Part shown: piece after piece, positions 56,401 through 64,000 of the stretch
How positions within the stretch are numbered: position 1 is the first letter of the stretch
Layout: every line of letters starts with the position of its first letter
Source: Adineta vaga
Taxonomy: Eukaryota > Rotifera
Direction of reading: 5' to 3'
DNA length: 64,000 nucleotides
NCBI GenBank assembly: GCA_021613535.1
Contig: CP075496.1
Span: forward strand, 6,882,001 to 6,946,000
Position numbers and translations under genes: made by a program
Notes under the pieces: model-generated
What the model was told of the DNA's origin: nothing
The model's input: only the letters and a program-made list of their open reading frames with translations
Databases searched by the model: none

Positions 56401-59400
56401 ATCATATTTAATAGAATCATATATATCAGGTACTTTTGATATATTAAATTTATCTTTTTGAATATCATAGAAATCTTTTTCTAATTTAAACCCTAAAAAT
56501 ATCGTCATTCAATACAAAAAGAAAACATAGAAATGTGTACATACATCGTCTTAAACATAAATCCCATGTTTCGGAATGGTAAAGTGTGTCTAAAAGTGCA
56601 TTGAAAAAAACACAGACAAAGAGAATCAGTCATTAGTAATATATTTCATTTACCAGAAGGCCCTCTGCAATACGTGATTGAAGTAATTCAATCATTTCAT
56701 GAATATATGCAAAAATTTTTCGACAAGTTGTTACTGGATTTTCAATAAACTTCATTGATGATATTAATGAACTTGAACGAGTTGGTGTGATCTAGAAATA
56801 GTAGAAGAAGTCTGTTAGTTTCATTTCAAATATTTCTACGAACAATATCATAATCTTCTTCAGTAAATGCTCGATCTTTTGCCAAGAGATCATGTAATGT
56901 TTGTTTAACTTTTTGTTGTTCTTTTGTTGAATCAACATCATTGTCAAGTAAACCATTTGTATTCGCACTTTTAACCATTTGTACAAGTATAGGAGCTAAT
57001 TCACCATCAAGTGCCAATAAGCCTTTAGCAAAGGCAGCAGCAGTCATTTGTACACGACCTTCATCAGATGCATAGATTTTTAGATCATGTCGAAAGGTAG
57101 AATGTAAACGAAGAAGACCAACACCAGGTTGATCGCCACCAGCATCTTGGCCTCCTGGATACATTTTACGGAAAGCCTTTTAAGATAATATTAAAAACGA
57201 AATCAAATTATTAAATAGAATAACTCTACTTTGCCAAGTGTTTCCGCTTGATTTTTGCCCATATTAGTCAATTGGCCACCCCATTTGACGACTAATAGTA
57301 ATGATGGTTGTGATGGAATAGGTGAGCCGTCTAAAATGAAAAAGAAAAGTCCGATTGATTTGATATGTAATTTAGAAATATTTATTTACCAGTTCCACTA
57401 CTTAATTTTTTTGGTAAACCTTTCGGTAAATATTTCAATTGAATTTTACGATTAATTCCTGAGAAATGTCCATATAATTCTAGTACTTGTTTTAATTGCA
57501 TTAATTTTCCTTTCGTTTCTGGTGAATTAGGTAATTGCTGAAATAAATTATATTCATTTCTATTAAAATCAAAACAAAAAACTTTTGAGTTCTTCTTACA
57601 TTTGTTTGATGATTCTCAAGTTCTTTTAATAATGTTCGAGTAATATCAAGAACTTCCTACAAAGTAATGAAATACTTTCATATAGATAGAGATGAAGTCA
57701 AAAACAATATACTTGAAGTTGACCAGGATGTTTCAATTTTAAATGGCCATGTTTTGGTCCATTATATTTTTCAAATAATTGAAAAAATCTCCAATTAGAA
57801 ACACACAAATGAGTATTCAAACTAAATAAATAATGTCTTACAGAGGATGCAGAACGGCCATTTTCATTTTTTGTTTTGGTGTTCGATCACCATGTCGAAT
57901 TACTGCAATAACACAACGTAATTCCATTCTTGTACCAAATGCTGTTGGTACATAGGGTGGATCATCAGGTTGATAAGCTAATGTATATGGAATAGATAAT
58001 GTTGGTGCAAGTTCACACATAATCATATGTCTATAATGAACGTATAGAAAAATAACGTCTCCTGAAGCACAAACAAATGAAGTTAATACCCAAGAATCGA
58101 TGCACAATCATCATAATATTTCGTACTATTTTTAACAAAACTAAAACCATTAACATCGCAAACAAATGATTTCTTATCAGTACGAAGTAAATCAAAACCG
58201 CATATATTTTGCTGAAATAGAAATGAACAATTTGAAATTTATTTGATTGTTTCAATAAAAATTCAAAATACTTTAAATGCCGAACATATTCTCATTGCAA
58301 TCAATTTTTCATCTGAACGTAATATAACTGGATATCGTACTTCTTTACCAAATTCATCTCGTTCAACTTTTCCATCAAGTCCAGGAGATTTTCTTGCTTC
58401 AGCATGAGCATATTGATCACCAACGGTATAAACCTAGACAAGAATAATTTCGTATTATAAATTTAAATGAACTCATTGAACTGAATAATATACTTTCACA
58501 TCTGTACCATCCGTTGGCATAAATTCTTCATAAATATATGAACCCTCTTTACGAATACTGTTCTCCTCCATATAAACACTACTTCGACTACCAATCTAAA
58601 TGAAATAGTACGCAGTATTTAAATCAATGATAAATAAGACTATTTCGTATTATCAACTCTTTGAACAATACCTTTCGAAACAAACGTTGTGAACCGCCAC
58701 CAGCTGATGATGGAAAATAGATATAAACATCATGATTTTCTGCTGAAACCGGTTTTTCTACAAATGGTTTGTGAAATATTTCTCCGTCTATTTCAATTTG
58801 ATCCTCTTGTTCAATAACAGCTGACAAAGTTTCCCATGTTCCATCTAAATAAAATACGATAATATGAGAAATTAGAAGATATTTCTTTACCAGAATTTTG
58901 TCTTCGTCGAAGTACACCATAACGTGGTTGTTCAATTCCAACAGCTCGAAGTGTTTCATGCACTTTTATACGATCCATTATATCCCATTGTTTATCAAGA
59001 TCATTTATGAGAAATGGTTGACGAAGACGTGCATATTCTTGTGTTTTAGCTAAAGGAAACCCTTTACTATGAAAACTAATTAAAACATGACAAAATGGCC
59101 ATTCATCAACAGGTTTTTCATGTATCGTTGCTTCAGGAAATATAAATATGCGTAGAAATTCATGTTGTTCAAGACGATTTAAAATTTCTTCCATAGGTTT
59201 TGCTTTGATTTTTTTCCATTGTGCACAAATGCCCACTGTAATTATCCGACGATCTTCCTATGAAAAACAAAGCAACAATACATTTACCTGTCGAAACGAC
59301 ATTTTAACTCTTTACTTCGTTGTCATCATCTGAATTATTTATATCATCAAATATATCCTCATAATCATCACCGTATAAAGATTCATCACCACCAACACAA

Positions 59401-59435
59401 TCACCATGTTCAATATTTGCATTATATTCACTCAT
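53448..59435 (-). CDS. PPIP5K: PPIP5K homolog, inositol hexakisphosphate/diphosphoinositol kinase (VIP1 family)
   Basis: Twenty-seven exons: 59316-59435, 58891-59257, 58672-58844, 58494-58595, 58272-58433, 58090-58211, 57842-58030, 57713-57788, 57600-57656, 57390-57537, 57230-57330, 56844-57176, 56674-56791, 56545-56589, 56311-56492, 56181-56259, 56067-56130, 55935-55967, 55568-55682, 55322-55510, 54900-55260, 54785-54847, 54424-54570, 54083-54139, 53909-54010, 53661-53855 and 53448-53602; 1,284 residues. After an acidic N terminus, the ATP-grasp kinase domain spans ~41-370 ([58 protein letters not shown]). The histidine-phosphatase domain carries [10 protein letters not shown] (394-403). The enzyme makes and removes the 1-position pyrophosphate of inositol pyrophosphates. 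The last ~300 residues are Ser-rich and variable. Exon 13 has two possible donors; I used 56674, the one that keeps the frame. Confidence 0.93.
54277..54304. repeat. (TA)n(TG)n microsatellite in a PPIP5K intron
   Basis: An alternating TA run followed by TG units lies within the 284-bp intron between exons 54424-54570 and 54083-54139. Confidence 0.8.
55873..55894. repeat. (AAAT)n microsatellite in a PPIP5K intron
   Basis: About five AAAT units lie inside the 252-bp intron upstream of exon 55568-55682. Confidence 0.8.
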
Positions 59436-59625
59436 TTCGTTATTATGATTTGATTTTAATTAACAAAAAAATACATTACTATCAAAATTGATTTTTATTA
59501 TTCATCTAGTATTATATTATCTATCAGAATATTCTCATCACACATTGGTTTAGAAGGAAAACCTATACGCATATAAGTAACGCCCTCTGTCAATGATTTA
59601 TTTTTCTTGAGTCACTAGATATTGG

Positions 59626-60265
59626 TTATGATGATGATGATGAATGATCCATATGATCACAAGTTAAATTTGCACTTGGAAAAGCAGTTAAACCAAATTT
59701 AATTGTTTGTTTTTTATCATTATTATCATCACCACATGAACATCGACAATTTAATTTATACTCAGGCGTGACAACCTAAATGAGATAGAATCTATAATTT
59801 ATATTTATACGAATTACTTTCACTTAGGCAGATAGATGTTACTTCGTTACGTTTTCACTTATAATTCAAGAAGTCGAGCAAATGAGTTTTTATCCTTAGT
59901 CAGCGTCTTTTTTTTAGTATAATTACATCCTGTTTATATATAACTATCAATTAGACATCATTTTCTGAGTCATTCAAATCGTTTGTCATGCACAAATTAT
60001 AGACTTTACGTACCATTTCATATAAATCTTGAAGAATATGAATATCTTGAAAATCACAATTTGCTATTTTTTTTGTAGTATCACAACAACAATCACAATC
60101 AAGGAATTCTAATTGAAATTGATCTTTTATATAAACATTTTCATTGGATTTCTTCTTATAAATTGAATTCGGGATGTTATTCATTAAAACTTCATTTGTA
60201 GAAGATTGACTGGTACTATTCGATGATTCATCAGTATCATTCTTACAACTCACACGTGAACCCAT
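59626..60265 (-). CDS. Small Cys-rich protein, predicted N-myristoylated, unknown family
   Basis: Two exons, 60014-60265 and 59626-59775, encode 133 residues. The donor GTACGTAAAG and the acceptor TTTAG are both good and in phase. The start MGSRVSCKNDTDESSN has Gly2, Ser6-type context and Cys7, typical of myristoylation plus palmitoylation. The middle has a dense cysteine cluster (FLDCDCCCDTTKKIANCDF) and the second exon another (KLNCRCSCGDDNN). The C terminus is a His/Ser run (CDHMDHSSSSS). If the 238-bp intron is kept, translation ends at 59951 with a 104-residue product lacking the second Cys cluster. I do not recognise the family. It lies 97 bp downstream of the R-SNARE stop on the same strand. 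Confidence 0.6.
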
Positions 60266-60362
60266 ATATCAAGGGAAAAAAAACTTAATAAATGAAAAAT
60301 GATTGCATTATTTTTTTAAAAAAGCGCTAAGAATCTCTCGACAAACAGTAAACAAATTCTTG

Positions 60363-61361
60363 TTAGATATGAAAAATATATTTCAATTTGAAAGTCAATG
60401 TATTATTAATAATCTTTCTTTTTTTTCGTTTTTGTGTTGGTGATGATATTAATACAGTTGTCACCGATGTGGTTTGTTCATTAGAATGTCGAATATCGAT
60501 TATGTGTGATGATGAAGAAGTTGATTGTTTCTTAGTCATACTCAAAATAATAATCAAAATAATTACACCAATAGTGATGAATCCAAATATCGAATAACGA
60601 AATCGTTGCCAAAAAAGATCACGTTCTTGAATCTTTCGATAATTACTAATTCCTATAAATAGTAAAAAAGCTTTCTCTACACTGAAAACAGAAAAATTAC
60701 TGTACGAAACTATCCTCTTTGTTTGCGACTAAAACCATTTTTTTCAGTGTAATTTGTTTCTGATATATATACAGATCATGCGCAGATTCTATATTAATAG
60801 AATCAACTGTTAAGTTGACAATGTGAAATATGTAGATCCGAGCAAGTATCCGATTAATAACCTGTCTGCTATGAATAAATTACATTTGGTTAATCAAAAT
60901 CTCGTGCTTTATTAACTCGCGGTACAGTCATCTATTTATAATGTAGAGAAAGAAAAATGCTTTTGACAGATGTCTAAATGAAAAAATCTCCATCATTCGA
61001 ATTAACTTCAATCAAATATTATGAGAAGTTCCTCTCTGTCTATGTTAATCTATGAATACAATTCATTCTAATTTTTACCAAAGACAAGATTTTCATTTTT
61101 GCTTAACATCTCTTCAGATCGTAAATGTAATATATCGAGTTGTTCACGTCGATTTGCTGCATGTTCAAGTGCATATCGAAGATCTTGATCCGTTTGATCA
61201 ACAATTCGATGCATCATATCTAATTGTTGTTGATTTTCTTGAACATTTAAATGATTCGTAGTAACTGAAGAAGTTGATTTCTCATTCAGAATGATAGGCA
61301 CTGATTGTGTCGATTTTAATGACAATTTACTCGGCATGTTTCGTTCAAAACTCTTCGACAT
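60363..61361 (-). CDS. R-SNARE (VAMP/synaptobrevin-like) with long C-terminal tail
   Basis: Two exons, 61079-61361 and 60363-60652, encode 190 residues across a 426-bp intron in phase 1. Residues ~45-108 follow the synaptobrevin heptad pattern (MMHRIVDQTDQDLRYALEHA, RREQLDILHLRSEEML), with an Arg at the ionic-layer position in ANRREQ. The juxtamembrane segment KIQERDLFWQRFR is rich in basic and aromatic residues, as in VAMPs. The membrane helix is ~115-132 (SIFGFITIGVIILIIILS). R-SNAREs pair with Q-SNAREs to fuse vesicles. Typical VAMPs end within a few residues of the helix. This one continues for ~58 residues, Ser/Thr-rich then strongly basic (KRKKRK). The N-terminal ~45 residues are low in similarity. 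Subfamily is unassigned. Confidence 0.78.
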
Positions 61362-61526
61362 AATCTTTTTACCAAAAAGTTATTTGTAAGAAGAAAAATT
61401 CTTTTTTTTTGATTTCTCATGAAGAGAATTTATCAAACGAGAAAAACAGAGCGCGTTACAGTTTGACTGTCGTATTCGAAGTTTTCGTTTTATTTATACA
61501 AAAAGAAGAAAAAAAAGAAATCCATT

Positions 61527-64000
61527 CTATTTATTTCGACAACGGAGTGACCATTGATAGCGTAATTGTTGCCGTGATCGAAATCGAGCATAACAACATA
61601 AGGTTTCGAGAATAGCTTGACGGAAATTTCGTGAACTATATACATAAAGAAAAGGATTAAGTAGCGAATTGATATAACCAAACCAGAAGATGACACTTTG
61701 AAGAGCACCTGGGAATTTATTCGGATAGAATATCATTGTTGGATAAGAGATCGCAAAAGGAAGCCAACAAATAAGAAAAACAGCAAGAAGAATTCCTAAA
61801 AAAGATATAGAACGAAATGTTTTATTTATATTTCATTAAACATTAATAATATAAACTAAGGTCAGTGTATATGCTCAACTAAAAGATTGCATGCAATAAT
61901 AAGAAAAAGAAGAAATTAGTGAAGTGAATTGGCATGAACTTATTGAAATGTCTTTATTGTTTAGTTGACAAACAATTTCCCTTTTCCGATTTCGATATCA
62001 ATTAACATATGCACTTAAAATACAACTACTTTTTCCCTTACCCAGCATTCGACTTGCTTTTTGATTGCGTCGTAATCGGGCTTTATGTCGTTCATGCATG
62101 AATTGTGCAACGGCTCGTTGACTATATCGACTTGAATGATATGATGTTGATACATTTGATTGTTGAGTATGACGATTAAATCGACGATGATCATCATCAA
62201 GTGGATTATCGAATGATGAACTATGATCTGATAAATCTGGGGGAGCAATACCATTATTATTAAGACATTGAGTGGATGAATGTGACTGAGATCGACTACG
62301 TTCATTAGTAGATATATTAGGTTGATGAAGTGTATGATCTAGATCTTGAGGATGATGATGGTGATGATGATGATCTTCGATAATCGCTTTAGTAATAATT
62401 GTTTGAGATTGATTTTGATATTGTTGTTGATGATAATAATAATATGAAACACAACGTGCAGCTGGCAATGATGATGTACGAGTACTAAGACGAGTACGAA
62501 CCAATTGTTGTTCTTCATCTTGATGATTACGTACATCATTTTTTAATCGATTTTCTTCATTTATTTCGGATTGAAAACGTTTTTGTCCAGTAAATGTTGC
62601 TGTTGTTGTATGTCGAGTTGAATGATGAGGAAGGTGAGTTGATAAACTTTTGATTTTTTTATCTTTTGCTGTCGATGTTGATCGTCGTTTTCGATCCATT
62701 ACATGAGGATATTCACTATTCGTTTGTTGATGAATGGGTACTTCATGTATGTTGATCGGTTTTTCATTTATACTTAAAACTTCTTTTCGAACTGATTTTT
62801 GTGTACGATTTCGTTGAAAATATTTATAAATCAGAGCTCGTAATGATGATAATGATATTGATGTTGATGTTATACTACTTTTATTATGACCTGTATAATT
62901 ACTAAAGGCAGGTGACATTGTTGATGGTGTAAGAACTGATGTTTTCAAATCGTTTGATGATCCATTTAAATTAAATGTGTCCCAAGTACCGCGAATCTAT
63001 TGAAAGAAAAAGATTGATTAAAAATAACACTTGAATTTGAGCTTTACTACTCTATAATCGAATAAAACATAATGAAGACCAGTATTTTACTTCTTAACAC
63101 TGAAAACTAAAAATAAATCTTTCAGATTTTCAAGTACTAATCCTTGACTTAAACAGTTTTTCTTCGCTCATTTACATATAGTTTTATGCTCATTGATAGG
63201 TAGACGTTAGAAGAGGATATTTACGTAGGGAAAATCTCTTAGATCTCGTTGTATACGAAAACTATTGAAAATAATCTAAGAAAAGATTTGATCAGGCATA
63301 TAATTTATTTTCCTTCATTAAATATTCTTTTGTTACTTTGATCATATATTTATAACCCTATTTTTCTTTGAAAAACTCGTCAAACACACTACAAATAAAC
63401 TTACTAGAACCTCGATATTCTTAATATTAACTATAATTCTTGAGTAACAAGCAAGCATAAACAATAATGGAATATAATAAAAAAATGTACATAGGATAAG
63501 AATTATATATGGACGTGCTGGATGAACACAACCTGGTTGATTTGTTGTGTAATAATGTGCAATAAGAATTGAACTTGGCCAAATTAAAAATGGAATAGCC
63601 CATGAAATAATAATGAATATTAATATCGATGAATAGGAACGATTACGTAGATGAAAATAGGGTGCTAGAGAAGAAAAATGAAAAAATAAACATTTTCAAT
63701 AAAACAAATCAAAATAGAATCTCTACCAGTTAATGCCCAATATCGATCTAAAGCCATTGAAGCAAGTGTAAGAAATGATGCTGTTGAACATGTAAAATCA
63801 ATAGCCATCCATGCATAACAAAGACGATAATCCAATGGCCAACGTAAATGTAAGGAATGCATGGTCATAAATGGCATAACAAATAAACCAACAAAAAAAT
63901 CGGCTAAACATAAACTAACAATGAAAGAGTCCGAATATGATCGTGTATGAAGCCGTAATTTAACGGAAATCAAAACTAAACCATTACCTAGAAAGTCAAT
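61527..64000 (-). CDS. Class A GPCR, biogenic-amine-receptor-like (5' end outside the window)
   Basis: Exons are 63727->64000, 63405-63664, 62042-62996 and 61527-61795, all in phase. The visible part starts in TM1 (LGNGLVLISVKLR, the GN motif). TM2 is SLCLADFFVGLFVMPF. TM3 has the amine-binding Asp (WMAIDFTCSTASF) and the DRY box (MALDRYWALT). TM4 has WAIPFLIWPSS. TM5 has FFYYIPLLFMLACYSRI. A third intracellular loop of ~320 residues is nearly all encoded by exon 62042-62996. TM6 is LICWLPFAISY and TM7 is NSLLNPFLYVYSSRNFRQAI (NPxxY). The C tail has CC, a palmitoylation site, and ends at the TAA side of 61527. Ligand class (amine or acetylcholine) is inferred from the TM3 Asp and the long loop. 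The specific ligand is unknown. Confidence 0.88.

Noticed and set aside
61998-62948. Separate gene inside the GPCR locus
   Set aside because: The frame is continuous with the exon starting at 62996 and splices into TM6 in phase, so it is the third loop of the receptor.

Overview
The window is nuclear DNA from an animal. It is AT-rich and gene-dense, and most introns are only 44-65 bp long with GT..AG ends. Nearly every gene is recognisable as a metazoan family: ORP9, PPIP5K, ataxin-3, TPGS2, DCAF17, calmodulin, ARF, ENTPD and an amine-type GPCR. Compact genes, tiny introns, low GC, a phytochelatin synthase and probable trans-splice acceptors directly before start codons fit a bdelloid rotifer best. 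That assignment is an inference; another small-genome invertebrate is not excluded. No prokaryotic, viral or transposon genes were recognised.

Layout. Positions 1-7427 (+) hold six close-packed genes: an unidentified 3' fragment, TPD52-like, PET100, TPGS2, ataxin-3 and DCAF17. Some are only 88-97 bp apart, like an operon. Positions 7862-18996 (-) hold calmodulin-like, COX6C, ORP9 (22 exons), ribokinase and an ARF GTPase. Positions 18997-24358 are a 5.4-kb stretch in which I see no gene. Then come ENTPD (+), MYG1 (-) and PELP1 (-), the last head-to-head with ATP synthase alpha (+). Positions 36434-44160 (-) hold a CYP2-type P450, an SGNH hydrolase, a gene of unknown family, EFCAB10 and phytochelatin synthase. 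The last is head-to-head with a WD-like gene resembling TAF1C (+, 44400-46964). Positions 47402-64000 (-) hold a seven-PDZ scaffold, MESH1/HDDC3, PPIP5K (27 exons), a small Cys-rich protein, an R-SNARE and a GPCR cut by the right edge.

Exon boundaries were worked out by hand from splice consensus, reading phase and family conservation. Almost all models close in frame. The exceptions are an in-frame TAA in a conserved PELP1 exon and an unusual donor choice in PPIP5K.

Functionally the genes are mixed housekeeping and signalling: mitochondrial respiration (PET100, COX6C, ATP synthase alpha, MYG1), phosphoinositide, lipid and nucleotide signalling (ORP9, PPIP5K, ENTPD, MESH1), membrane traffic (ARF, R-SNARE), cilia or tubulin (TPGS2, EFCAB10) and metal or xenobiotic handling (phytochelatin synthase, P450). 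Shared pathways do not explain the order. Close co-directional spacing, divergent pairs and likely trans-splicing describe the architecture better.
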